Below are positions 35,236-44,167 of a stretch of DNA of 64,000 nucleotides, piece after piece (the first letter of the stretch is position 1; each line of letters opens with the position of its first letter). The stretch is from NCBI RefSeq assembly GCF_900142915.1, contig NZ_FRCM01000003.1, positions 558,504 through 622,503 on the forward strand. The letters run 5' to 3'. The translations under genes and the position numbers were made by a program. Below the pieces are notes generated by a model. The model saw only the letters and a list, made by a program, of their open reading frames with translations, was not told the origin of the DNA and did not search any database. Source of the DNA: Mucilaginibacter sp. OK098 (GTDB taxonomy: Bacteria > Bacteroidota > Bacteroidia > Sphingobacteriales > Sphingobacteriaceae).

Positions 35236-37095
35236 TTAATTCGCCGTCCACGTATTATTCTTCATATCGGCATCCACAAAGATGCCACCGTCAAGCGTTA
35301 TTGATTTTACGTCTTTTGTGGTTTTGATCTTTACCGAAATAGCTTTCTGATCCTTTTCCCAAACTATAGGTGTTTGGTGGATGCTTTCAGTTGTACCATC
35401 TGCGTAAGTTACAATTGCATCAAACGGAACTGCAAAGCCACCGATATTCTTTATCGATAAAGTATAGCCACCATCAGCCTTTTCCGCTTTCTCCAAACTC
35501 AGATCGATATAATAAGGAGTATAGAACCAGTTATAAAAGAACCAATCAAGGTTTTTACCTGATCCGCTTTTCATGGAGTTAAAATAATCCCATGGGATAG
35601 GGTGCTTGCCATTCCAGTTATTCATGTAGGTATGCAGTGCTTTTTTAAACAGCTCATCGCCCAGCATGTCCTTTAAAGCCAGGTAGCTTAATGATGGTTT
35701 GCCATAGGCATTGTTCCCTCCGCCAAAAGTTACATCAGGCGATGGCGTAATTATCGGCATTTCCTTTTCGTGCGGGCCATGTGTCCACCTGTTAACACGG
35801 AACTGTTTATAAAATTCGTCAGCCACTTTTTTGCCTTTTTCGGCAGTGCCTATTAATAATTCAAAGGTGGTTGCCCAGCCTTCGTCCATAAACGCGTAGC
35901 GGCTTTCGTTGGTACCCATATAAAACGGGAAATAGGTATGCGCTATCTCATGGTCCTGTACTAATTGCGCAAAAGTCAGGTCTTTTTCATGACTGTCATT
36001 CACCATCATCGGGTATTCCATATCGGCATAGCCCTGGAATGATGTAGTTTTTGGGAACGGGTAGGGAACTCCCGGTAAGTTATGTGAAAACCAGTCTAAA
36101 GAGTTATGCGCAAATTTCACATATTGGTGAAAATCATTTGAACTATCAGGGAACGCCGCCTGTACGCTTGTGCGGCGTTGTGCTTTGTCATCAACAATAA
36201 CACTTGCAGCATCCCAGTCATAGTGGTCGCTTACACCCAGGGTAACATCGGTAATATGGGTTGAGTTCCATTTCCAGGTGTTGGTTGCGTTTTGTGCCGT
36301 AATATTTTTATTAGTCAGGTCCTGCGCGGTAGCAATGTGTATGGTTGAATCGCTGGTCATTGATGTTTGCAGGCGTTTAGCAAACTCAGGCTGTAAAACC
36401 TCGCTTGGATTTTGCAGTGTCCCGGTTGCCCACACAATAAAGTTTTTAGGTACGGTTACGCTCAACGCATAGTCGTTAAAGTCATTATAGAACTCAAGGC
36501 CGCCTGTATGCGGCTGCAGGTCCCATCCTTTATAATCGTCATAAACTGATACCCTTGGATAAAAATAAGCCAGGAAATAGCTGGTAGAATCAATTGCACC
36601 ATCGCGTCCGCGCCCTGTAGACAATTGATAATGCCACTTGATGTTCATTTTTAACGAATCATGCGGTTGCAGCGGCGATTTTAAGTCAACCATTTGGTTA
36701 GTGGTTACTGCTTTTTCGTTATCCCAATCAGCCTTGGCGCCGTTTATGGTTATCTCTTCAACCGTTATACCCTGGGGAGCATTGGCAGCCGTTGGAGTCC
36801 GCCCGCGGTGAACGTTTACAATCAGCTTCATGTTCAGGCTGCTCAGTGCATCAGGGCTGTTATTAATGTAAGTAATGTCTTCAACACCAGTAATGGTTTT
36901 ATTTGGTGGTGTCATGCTTACCGAAATGTTATAACGGCCATGGTTTTGCCAGTATTTTTTACCGGGCTTGCCATTTGTTGAGCGGGTGCCTTTGTCAAAG
37001 GCCTGCTTTATTTCGGGAGGCATGGTTAGCGTTTGTGCATTTACCTGTACTAATGCCAGGCAAAAAATGGCGGCGAGCGTAATTGGTTTTAACAT
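35236..37095 (-). CDS. M1-family metallo-aminopeptidase
   Basis: The 619-aa secreted protein has a signal peptide of about 21 residues (VQVNA). The zinc-site motif is HEIAH (His382, Glu383, His386) with the third ligand Glu405 in FMDEGWATT, 19 residues on. An ADMEYP segment (about 357-362) stands in the place of the GxMEN exopeptidase motif. The N-terminal beta-saddle is present and the C-terminal domain is short, as in many Bacteroidota M1 proteins. The signal peptide suggests periplasmic peptide trimming. Confidence 0.92.
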   Translation of the reverse strand: MLKPITLAAIFCLALVQVNAQTLTMPPEIKQAFDKGTRSTNGKPGKKYWQNHGRYNISVSMTPPNKTITGVEDITYINNSPDALSSLNMKLIVNVHRGRTPTAANAPQGITVEEITINGAKADWDNEKAVTTNQMVDLKSPLQPHDSLKMNIKWHYQLSTGRGRDGAIDSTSYFLAYFYPRVSVYDDYKGWDLQPHTGGLEFYNDFNDYALSVTVPKNFIVWATGTLQNPSEVLQPEFAKRLQTSMTSDSTIHIATAQDLTNKNITAQNATNTWKWNSTHITDVTLGVSDHYDWDAASVIVDDKAQRRTSVQAAFPDSSNDFHQYVKFAHNSLDWFSHNLPGVPYPFPKTTSFQGYADMEYPMMVNDSHEKDLTFAQLVQDHEIAHTYFPFYMGTNESRYAFMDEGWATTFELLIGTAEKGKKVADEFYKQFRVNRWTHGPHEKEMPIITPSPDVTFGGGNNAYGKPSLSYLALKDMLGDELFKKALHTYMNNWNGKHPIPWDYFNSMKSGSGKNLDWFFYNWFYTPYYIDLSLEKAEKADGGYTLSIKNIGGFAVPFDAIVTYADGTTESIHQTPIVWEKDQKAISVKIKTTKDVKSITLDGGIFVDADMKNNTWTAN

Positions 37096-37493
37096 AAATG
37101 ATTGGTTTTTGTGGTCAGTTGCCCAAATCTATAAATTTATATTCATTGTTAATAGTCATTTCCCTAAGCCTTGCTTCAATATCAAAATTGTTGCGTGATC
37201 ATGAGGTCCTTGCGAGCAATGTAAGTTACGGTAATGCATAATTAATTCTGCCCACAAACTTAGTTGCCTCACCCTGCCCTCTCCAAAGGAGAGGGTTCTA
37301 AAAGATCGAAGTTAAAGTCCTCTCCTTTGGAGAGGATTTAGGTGAGGCCAAATCGTAAGGGTAACCTTAACTTGATGACATTGCCCCAGCCTGTTTAAAA
37401 TTTGGCGAAATTATTATTATTCGGTATCCTTGGAGCCGTACGCAGCCCCAACGTACATTTTGCCATTAAATTTAACCCGATCAGCAGAAATCA
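37096..37493. other. Intergenic region with inverted-repeat element
   Basis: Divergent gap of 398 bases between the M1 and acyltransferase genes. It holds the palindromic repeat at 37266-37348; otherwise nothing recognisable. Confidence 0.5.
37266..37348. repeat. REP-like inverted repeat (nested palindromes)
   Basis: Two arms in opposite orientation begin and end with GCCTCACC / GGTGAGGC. Each contains its own palindrome CTCTCCAAAGGAGAG (about 37279-37293) or CTCTCCTTTGGAGAG (about 37320-37334). The spacer is about 22 bp. Repeats of this wording are widespread in Bacteroidota intergenic DNA in my recollection. A diverged relative may lie inside the MITE at 59643-59680. Confidence 0.8.
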
Positions 37494-38585
37494 ATGAACA
37501 CAAAAGCGTTAAGCACTGACATTTTAAAAACCAAACAACATTTTGAAATTCTTGACGGATTAAGGGGTGTTGCGGCTTTGGCGATTGTAGGCTTTCATTT
37601 TATGGAAATAGTATATTCAGACTATAGCAAAAACTTCATCGGGCATGGCTTTTTAGCCGTCGACTTCTTTTTCTGTTTGTCCGGGTTTGTAATTGGCTAC
37701 GCTTATGACGACAGGATCGGGAAAATGGGGGTTATCGAGTTTTTTAAATCGAGACTGATCCGGTTGCACCCTTTGGTTATTTTGGGTTCCGTATTGGGCT
37801 TGTTAGCGTTCTTGTTTGATCCGTTTGGCGGCCACCCGGAATTGTATTCCGCTGGTAAAACTATCCTGATATTTCTTGCTTCTGTTTTTCTGATCCCCTA
37901 CCCGGTAATGCCTGATCGTTATTTTAACCTGTTCAGCTTCAATGCGCCAGCGTGGTCGTTATTCTGGGAATATATTGCCAATATTTTTTACGCTTTCATC
38001 CTCTGCAAGCTCGGTCGCCGTTATTTGCTTTTATTAACAACAGTTTCAGCAGCAGTGCTTTGCTTTGTTTGTTACCGTACAGGGAACCTGATGGGCGGCT
38101 GGAGCGGCGGCACCTTTTGGGACGGCTGCGCCCGCATTTGTTTCTCCTTTTTGGCGGGGCTATTGGTTTATCGCTCCAACTGCATCATTAAAAACAAGCT
38201 GGGCTTTTTGGGCATAGCGGTATTGCTGGTGCTGGCATTTATCTCGCCTTTTTCAAAATGGAACTGGCTAACCGAACCTTTCATTGTATTATTCTATTTC
38301 CCTTTACTTGTCGCATTGGGAGCCGGTGCGACGTTAACCACGGGCTTTAAAAAACTTTGCGCGTTTTCGGGGAAGATCTCCTACCCCATCTATATGACGC
38401 ATTATGCCGCACTATGGATGTTTGGAAACTATTACGCCAGCCACAAACCGGGAACAGCCCAATTGGCTTTTATTATAATAACAGGGATGATTCTTTTGGT
38501 TAGTGTGGCTTATTTAGTAATGGTAATTTATGATATTCCGGTAAGGAAATACTTGAGTGATAAAAGAAAAGGACTGTTGCAATGA
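37494..38585 (+). CDS. Acyltransferase-3 family (OafA/YrhL-like) membrane protein
   Basis: The 363-aa inner-membrane protein has about 10 hydrophobic segments. The family motifs are near the N-terminus: ILDGLRGVAALAIVGFHFME with the catalytic-site His, then GFLAVDFFFCLSGFVI and FKSRLIRLHP. These proteins O-acetylate sugars or lipids on the outer face. The target here is unknown, and the gene stands alone. Confidence 0.92.
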   Translation: MNTKALSTDILKTKQHFEILDGLRGVAALAIVGFHFMEIVYSDYSKNFIGHGFLAVDFFFCLSGFVIGYAYDDRIGKMGVIEFFKSRLIRLHPLVILGSVLGLLAFLFDPFGGHPELYSAGKTILIFLASVFLIPYPVMPDRYFNLFSFNAPAWSLFWEYIANIFYAFILCKLGRRYLLLLTTVSAAVLCFVCYRTGNLMGGWSGGTFWDGCARICFSFLAGLLVYRSNCIIKNKLGFLGIAVLLVLAFISPFSKWNWLTEPFIVLFYFPLLVALGAGATLTTGFKKLCAFSGKISYPIYMTHYAALWMFGNYYASHKPGTAQLAFIIITGMILLVSVAYLVMVIYDIPVRKYLSDKRKGLLQ

Positions 38586-38756
38586 GAGAACTACACGCAT
38601 ACTGCAACGCTAAACCCTTTATACCGAAACGCTGAACGGTTTCAACGGGCTATTTCAACCCGGAAAATAAGGTAAAATCACGCTCATAAATCCCGTGTTT
38701 TTACGCTGGTCAAAGTCCCGTTAAAATTTTAATATTATACTTTAAAATTTAAAAGC

Positions 38757-40769
38757 ATGTCAGACAATCCCAAACCAAATCCAGCATTTCAACTTGGCAT
38801 TTGTATGGCCGGCGCCGTGTCAGCCGGCGCTTATACTGCCGGTGTTATGGACTACCTGTTAGAGGCGCTCACTACCTATGAGGAAAAGCGCGGTAAAGAC
38901 GGGTTTCCTTCGCACAAAGTCGAAATTCCTGTTATGGGCGGCGCGTCTGCCGGCGGTATGACCGCTATTATTACTGCTGCCGCTTTGCAGCAGGGAATTA
39001 CCCCAATAACAACGCCCTTAAGCGACCCGCAGGAAGAGCGGCCGGAAAATATTCTGTATCATTCCTGGGTGGATTTAACTGCCCGTGATATGTTTAGTAA
39101 AATGCTGGACAATGGAGATATCGGTACTGACGTTGTTTCCGCGCTTAACTGCCAGTTTATAGACGAGGTAGCGCAACGGGCCATCCGCCCTGCCGGTACT
39201 GTTAAATGGCAGGAAATGCCCGCTTTCTTTCCAGGGAAACTCAAATTATTTACCACCTTAAGTAACCTGGAAGGCTTTACTTATGATATTGCGTTTAAGT
39301 CGGCTGAGCCGAGCTCTTTTCATCCATATTATATGCAGCTTCATAATGATTACGCTTGCTTTGAACTGCTAAGGCCGGGAGAACAACCAACTTCTGACGG
39401 ATGGATGCCCCTTAATATCAATTCCGGTGAAAACACCCGCGCTGCGATGGATGCAGCTATGGCAACCGGGGCTTTCCCGGTTGGTCTTCGTTCCCGGATT
39501 GTGAGCCGGACAGAAAACACAGCTAATAACAATCCTTTGTACGACAATAAAACACTTAAAGCCATCAAAATAGATCGCGACCCATATAACAGCCTGAATG
39601 TAGATGGCGGGATGATCAACAATGAGCCTTTTGATAAAGTACGAGAGCTGTTAATGGATATTACGGACCAGCGTGAGCAAGATGCTTATGAAAGCTATGA
39701 TACCTTTAAGTCAACCGTGTTGATGATTGCTCCGTTCCCGAGCACAAAACCACAGGCAATAAGCCTTGGCGATAAGCTGCTGCATGTAGTGGGGCTTACA
39801 CTTTCAGCGATGATCAGCCAGATGCGTGCCAAAGCCTCACAAATTAAAGATGCCATGAATCCTACATGTGCCGGGCAATACCTGATCGATCCTTCGCGCA
39901 CTATTCACAAAAACACACCAGAGCAAAAGACCATCCAGGGCGAACGCGCAATTGCCTGCGGCGCACTTGGCGGTTTCAGCGGCTTTTTGAACAAAGAATT
40001 TCGGGTACATGATTATTTTCTTGGCCGGTATAATTGCCAGGTTTTCCTGCAGCAATATTTTACTATCTCGGCAGCGTCACTATCAATTAATCCTATTTTT
40101 AAAGAAGGATATGCCGGAGTGAAAGATCTTTCGCCATTTACCGCAAAAGATGGTGGCATTCAAATTATCCCTGTAGGGAATCAGCCCTTAGCAATGCCCG
40201 ATATAAATTTTAGCGGTGGCAACAAAAAATGGCCCGAACAAAGCTGGGACAATATTGAGCAATATTCTGACGCACTGGAACAACGCATCCAGAAAGTGAT
40301 CATGAATGTAACTACTTACAACCCTGTGGCTAAATTCTTTCTCGGGATCGGAACCTTTATTCTTTTACGCGGGATGCTGGCCAAAGCGGCGCTTAAAACC
40401 GTGAAACAGGAACTTACAAAATGGCACTTGATAAAAGGGGCAGAACCTGAAGCTGTTAAGGATCCTAAAACATTTCCTGTAGTTATTTTCAATTCAACAG
40501 TAACCGGTAATTTCAGGTATCTTGATTTAACCATTAATGGTGAACCGGTTCCTGTAACAAAAACGGGAATTTCCTATCAACAGCATCTCGACCATCCGGT
40601 GCTTATGGTTGTTTACCATTTTTCGGGGAGTCCGGGAGATTTCATTATTAATTATAACTGCAGCAAGGATGGTATAATAAAATCCGATAAAAACAATCCG
40701 CCAGGTATCCATGGTAAAATTGGGCCCGAAGGACATCATAAATTTACCCTGGAGATTCCGCTGAGTTAA
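38757..40769 (+). CDS. Patatin-like phospholipase domain protein
   Basis: The protein has 670 aa. Patatin active-site features are visible: a glycine-rich oxyanion region (CMAGAVSAGAYTAGV, 17-30), the nucleophile elbow GASAG with Ser64, and the DGG motif with Asp283. The domain is followed by about 350 residues of unassigned sequence with one hydrophobic segment around 525-545. No signal peptide is present. The large C-terminal extension is unusual and its role is unknown. The gene is not clustered with defence genes. Confidence 0.87.
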   Translation: MSDNPKPNPAFQLGICMAGAVSAGAYTAGVMDYLLEALTTYEEKRGKDGFPSHKVEIPVMGGASAGGMTAIITAAALQQGITPITTPLSDPQEERPENILYHSWVDLTARDMFSKMLDNGDIGTDVVSALNCQFIDEVAQRAIRPAGTVKWQEMPAFFPGKLKLFTTLSNLEGFTYDIAFKSAEPSSFHPYYMQLHNDYACFELLRPGEQPTSDGWMPLNINSGENTRAAMDAAMATGAFPVGLRSRIVSRTENTANNNPLYDNKTLKAIKIDRDPYNSLNVDGGMINNEPFDKVRELLMDITDQREQDAYESYDTFKSTVLMIAPFPSTKPQAISLGDKLLHVVGLTLSAMISQMRAKASQIKDAMNPTCAGQYLIDPSRTIHKNTPEQKTIQGERAIACGALGGFSGFLNKEFRVHDYFLGRYNCQVFLQQYFTISAASLSINPIFKEGYAGVKDLSPFTAKDGGIQIIPVGNQPLAMPDINFSGGNKKWPEQSWDNIEQYSDALEQRIQKVIMNVTTYNPVAKFFLGIGTFILLRGMLAKAALKTVKQELTKWHLIKGAEPEAVKDPKTFPVVIFNSTVTGNFRYLDLTINGEPVPVTKTGISYQQHLDHPVLMVVYHFSGSPGDFIINYNCSKDGIIKSDKNNPPGIHGKIGPEGHHKFTLEIPLS

Positions 40770-40912
40770 ATGATGAATACAAAAGAACCCTTATCTCAAA
40801 ACTTGATGATAATGTGTTTTGTTTATAGATGAATTACACAATGCAACGCGTTTAAATTGTGGCATAATTCCTATATTTGAATCAGGCGGTTCCAACACCA
40901 CCAGCTAAGTTG

Positions 40913-41275
40913 ATGGCAGAAACTCAGATTTCGAGAGCAGAATTGCTTGCTTACTATGATCAGCTGGTGGCCGTGCATCCCCATGCTGTACTGAAAGGCG
41001 ATACGATGCCTTATACATCACTTAACGGGCATATGTATAGCTATTTTACCAAAGATAATTTTTTAGCACTCAGACTCCCTGAAGCAGAAATCGAAAAATT
41101 CCTGGCCCAATATCAAACTACGTTGGTGCAGCAATATGGCATCATTCAAAAACAGTATGTAAGTGTACCCGGCGGCCTTCTGCAAAAAACGGATGAACTG
41201 TTATATTGGTTCGCTATGAGCTATGCATATGTGAGCACGCTCAAACCTAAGCTGACTGCTAAAAAGAAAGATTAG
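40913..41275 (+). CDS. Small protein, TfoX/MmcQ-like fold possible
   Basis: The protein has 120 aa from ATG at 40913; an upstream TTG at 40877 is less likely. The sequence has PYTSLNGHMYSYF, then FLALRLPEAEIEKFL and a C-terminal helix ending in PKLTAKKKD. The order of short strands and helices recalls TfoX-N or MmcQ-like small domains. No function can be assigned. It stands alone between the patatin and HxlR genes. Confidence 0.6.
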   Translation: MAETQISRAELLAYYDQLVAVHPHAVLKGDTMPYTSLNGHMYSYFTKDNFLALRLPEAEIEKFLAQYQTTLVQQYGIIQKQYVSVPGGLLQKTDELLYWFAMSYAYVSTLKPKLTAKKKD

Positions 41276-41329
41276 TGCTATACTGATAGATAATTTATTA
41301 AAAAAGGAGATTGGTCTTTTGTATATGTT

Positions 41330-41686
41330 TCATCTTTCCTTCCTGATTTTATCGCGGTGCATGGTACCCCAATCTGCCAGGGCAAGCAATACATCACCCA
41401 GTGTATCTGCATAATCCGTTATCTGGTATTCAACCACTACCGGAGTTTGCGTATGGACGATCCTTTTAATTAAACCATTCAGTTCCAATTCTTTCAATTC
41501 ACTTGATAATACCCGGGCCGAAATGCCATCAACTGTTCTTTGTATTTCATTAAAGCGTTTATTGCCCTCACGCAATGCTGCAATTACCCGCAATTTCCAT
41601 TTACCGCCAATTACATATAGCGAATCACCAATCGCGGTCAAAAGACCTGCGCACCCCTGGGTGCTTACCGGCACAGTAGAATTCAT
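41330..41686 (-). CDS. HxlR-family transcriptional regulator, Cys12 redox-sensor candidate
   Basis: This 118-aa winged-helix regulator shows family features: IGGKWKLRVIAAL, RFNEIQRTVDGISARVLSSELKELE and the GLIKR wing. A single Cys12 lies just ahead of the first helix, where HxlR members that sense quinones or thiol stress (YodB, QsrR) carry their reactive cysteine. It is divergent from an azoreductase gene, and a perfect inverted repeat operator lies between them. I infer repression of both genes, relieved by electrophiles. Confidence 0.92.
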   Translation of the reverse strand: MNSTVPVSTQGCAGLLTAIGDSLYVIGGKWKLRVIAALREGNKRFNEIQRTVDGISARVLSSELKELELNGLIKRIVHTQTPVVVEYQITDYADTLGDVLLALADWGTMHRDKIRKER

Positions 41687-41708
41687 AATTATTTGATTTT
41701 AAGTGAAC

Positions 41709-41740
41709 TATACAAAAGGATAGCACTAACCTTTTGTATA
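41709..41740. promoter_or_regulatory. HxlR operator, inverted repeat in the divergent promoter region
   Basis: TATACAAAAGG (41709-41719), a 10-bp spacer, then CCTTTTGTATA (41730-41740): perfect 11-bp arms with 21 bp from arm to arm. It lies 23 bp from the hxlR start and 56 bp from the azoR start. A TAGATTTG element at 41769-41776 fits the Bacteroidota -7 consensus TAnnTTTG for azoR. A third half-site, TCTTTTGTATA, lies at 41315-41325 beyond the end of the regulator gene. Confidence 0.75.
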
Positions 41741-41795
41741 CTACTAATATTTTATAAGCAAATGTAAATAGATTTGGCCTGATAAAATTAAAACG

Positions 41796-42398
41796 ATGAA
41801 AAAAATACTTCATATTATTTCAAGCCCAAGGGGCGAAGCTTCTCTCAGCATTAAATTGGGAAATGCTATTATTGAAAAGATCAAAGCCGAACACCCCGGT
41901 AGTACTCTGAAAGAAATTAACCTGGTTACACAACCATTTCCTCACCTCGAAGAAGCACACCTGGCCTCTTTTTTTACTCCGGCAGAAAACTGGACATCTG
42001 AAAATATAGCAGCCATTAAATATTCGGAGGATGCCATACAGGAAATCCTGGATACAGATATCATTGTGATTGGCGCGCCGCTTTATAACTTTAGCATTCC
42101 TTCCAACTTAAAAGCATGGATAGATCATATTGTTAGAAAAGGGATCACTTTTAAATATGATGAAAATGGTGCTGAAGGGTTAATAAAAGGCAAAAAGGTT
42201 TATATAGCTTTATCATCAGGCGGAATTTATTCAGATGGCCCAATGCAGCCTTTTGATTATGCTGAACCCTATTTAAAATTTATATTAACTTTTATTGGGC
42301 TAACTGATATCAGCGTATTCAGGGCAGAAGGCTCGTCCATACCAGGCATGCAGGATGCCGCCCTGGAAAAAGGAATCAGCAGCATTCATCTGAATTAA
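41796..42398 (+). CDS. azoR: FMN-dependent NADH-azoreductase (AzoR-like)
   Basis: The 200-aa flavodoxin-fold quinone/azo reductase shows FMN-phosphate contacts in SSPRGEASLS near the start, VIGAPLYNFSIPSNLKAWIDHI in the centre (family signature with PxYNFSIPS), and the LSSGGIY loop. It reduces quinones and azo dyes by two-electron transfer. It is divergent from the HxlR regulator, an arrangement like the YodB/AzoR switch known in Bacillus. Confidence 0.95.
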   Translation: MKKILHIISSPRGEASLSIKLGNAIIEKIKAEHPGSTLKEINLVTQPFPHLEEAHLASFFTPAENWTSENIAAIKYSEDAIQEILDTDIIVIGAPLYNFSIPSNLKAWIDHIVRKGITFKYDENGAEGLIKGKKVYIALSSGGIYSDGPMQPFDYAEPYLKFILTFIGLTDISVFRAEGSSIPGMQDAALEKGISSIHLN

Positions 42399-42416
42399 GA
42401 TTGATGGCGGCCTATA

Positions 42417-42451
42417 AAAAGCACGGCAATACTCAGTACTACCGTGCTTTT
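42417..42451. terminator. Bidirectional terminator, azoR / methyltransferase
   Basis: AAAAGCACGG (42417-42426) pairs perfectly with CCGTGCTTTT (42442-42451), with a 15-nt loop that can itself fold. It lies between convergent genes. Confidence 0.75.
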
Positions 42452-42523
42452 GTGTTTCTTACACTGCTCACTATAAATTGCGATCCAGGAACAACACTGG
42501 CAGACCAAATACCCCCTTCAATT

Positions 42524-43465
42524 TTATAAACTGGTGAAAATATCCAGTTTATAAATATTATCATCTTTGGAGAATGCAGAATGGAGCCAACTTTGCAAAG
42601 CGACCTGGGCAGTACAAGGCCCATAGGTGATGATTTTAATTTTTCTCTTTAGTGATTCTTTCCTTAAAACCTCTAACACCTCTTCCATTATTTCGCCCTT
42701 GAAGGGTGTAAACATAAAAAACACAGTTCCTTCGGAATAGTCTGCTTTCCGTGCATCAACATTTATAAAGGTCACATTGGGTAAATTAAGGCCCGCCGCG
42801 CAATCCCTCGCAAAATTGCAATAGGCCGGCTCGAACTCTACACCTTTGACGGTGATTCCTGCGAGAAGATTTACCAGGATGGCCGCCTGGCCCAAGCCAG
42901 CGCCCAGATCAAAAAAAACGTCTTCTTTCATGAAATGAGCTTTCTCAACAAGCTCGAAAACGACCCTTGCCGACGTTTTCTGATAGTATACCATTTCCGG
43001 TTCCAGATCTTTAGTCTGCTCCGGCATAGCCTGAAAAGGGGAAAGCCCATTGATAAAGACATCAAGGTTATCATACCCCGGTTCTTCCTGGTGTTTGTTA
43101 TCGTCTAAATTACAATCGATGTATTCATTAATCAGGGTCTTGAATTCTTTTCCTTTATATCCCCCTGTTCGGATATTTGCCTGAAGTTTTTGAAACAGGT
43201 TAATATCAATTTCTTCCAGTTCAGCTATTACTTTTTCAGCACGATATTTCAGTAAAATCAATTGAGCTGGTTGAATTGTTTTTAGCAGGAGTGTTTCTAT
43301 CTGACTAATAACTTGAAACTCAATAAAGTCTATAACTCCAATACGTGTATCAAAATTTTTCTCTTCATAGGGTAAAGGATCTTTCTCTATTTCCTCAATA
43401 TATGATTGTATTTCATAGATTTCCGGCAGGTTAAAATTAATAGTACATGATTCCTTTTTAGTCAA
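42524..43465 (-). CDS. Class I SAM methyltransferase, DOT1-like
   Basis: The 313-aa protein has an N-terminal helical region of about 160 residues, rich in Glu and Lys. The methyltransferase core starts at about 168 with the SAM-binding DLGAGLGQ motif, then VKGVEFEPAYCNFAR and FINVDARKADY. The order and spacing recall bacterial DOT1-like lysine methyltransferases, where the DLGxGxGQ and GVE motifs are typical. No substrate is evident. Confidence 0.75.
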   Translation of the reverse strand: MTKKESCTINFNLPEIYEIQSYIEEIEKDPLPYEEKNFDTRIGVIDFIEFQVISQIETLLLKTIQPAQLILLKYRAEKVIAELEEIDINLFQKLQANIRTGGYKGKEFKTLINEYIDCNLDDNKHQEEPGYDNLDVFINGLSPFQAMPEQTKDLEPEMVYYQKTSARVVFELVEKAHFMKEDVFFDLGAGLGQAAILVNLLAGITVKGVEFEPAYCNFARDCAAGLNLPNVTFINVDARKADYSEGTVFFMFTPFKGEIMEEVLEVLRKESLKRKIKIITYGPCTAQVALQSWLHSAFSKDDNIYKLDIFTSL

Positions 43466-43746
43466 TTTAATATTTTGATTTTAAATATGGTTATCCTCTG
43501 AATTTCAAACGCACGTTTTATTCTGCAATATTCTACAAAAGAAAGACTTTTCTCATTAAAGAAAAACCAATCGATGTTTAATTAGATAATCGTTACGTGC
43601 GCGTAGATACAGGTAGATATGCGGGGCCGGGCGGGCGTAAAAGCTTTTCCTTTGCCTGAACAAGATTAAAGGCTAACCTATATTATTAATTATGAAGATC
43701 TTTCAGTTGCTTACCAATTATTTCCATAGCCTTTGAGAATGTCCAG

Positions 43747-43778
43747 GCCGTACCTGGTTTTCTAACCAATGGTACGGC
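43747..43778. terminator. Hairpin in an intergenic region (possible terminator)
   Basis: GCCGTACC (43747-43754) pairs with GGTACGGC (43771-43778), with inner TGGTT/AACCA pairs. It is followed on the plus strand by TTTGGTTT. No adjacent intact gene ends here, so it may belong to a decayed gene. Confidence 0.4.
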
Positions 43779-43898
43779 TTTGGTTTAATTGATAAGCAAT
43801 ACCGATCCGCGCCTTATACAATACCTTTATGCTTTGCAAAAATACCTTCCCCTGTAAAACGCTGTTAAAGACATTTTTTTTACATTATTTTTTTTACG

Positions 43899-44033
43899 AA
43901 AGTACAATCCATTGCTGCTACTACCTATGATTGGGCAGGAGGGACCAGCGCTAATTGGGCACTAAGAAATATAAAAACGGAAAATATGTATAATGGTTAC
44001 GATGTAAATACAAAACAGGACTTATGGTATTAA
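43899..44033 (+). pseudogene. Fragment of a surface-adhesin-type gene
   Basis: One frame encodes about 44 residues before a stop. They include TTYDWAGGTSANW, which resembles the repeated Trp/Gly motif at the start of large secreted Bacteroidota surface proteins. No signal peptide, start codon or continuation can be found. Probably a decayed fragment; chance is possible. Confidence 0.35.
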
Positions 44034-44167
44034 AAGCGAAGAGATCACCCTGGCAAAATTAAAAACGTGTTTTTATAATTACCCGGAGTCAAAGTATTTT
44101 ATTTAATTATAAGAAAAAATATAAAATGATTTAGGTAACTTACATTAACCACTTATCATTTTCCATA

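Larger units (their letters stand above)
43466..44167. other. Long intergenic region with decayed coding remnant
   Basis: This 702-base gap contains a GC-rich spot at 43610-43635, the hairpin at 43747-43778, a decayed adhesin-like fragment at 43899-44033, and AT-rich upstream DNA of the hybrid kinase. No intact gene is visible. Confidence 0.5.

Noticed and set aside
37266..37348. CRISPR-like repeat
   Set aside because: Only two arms in opposite orientation with no spacers of regular length; an inverted repeat element explains it.
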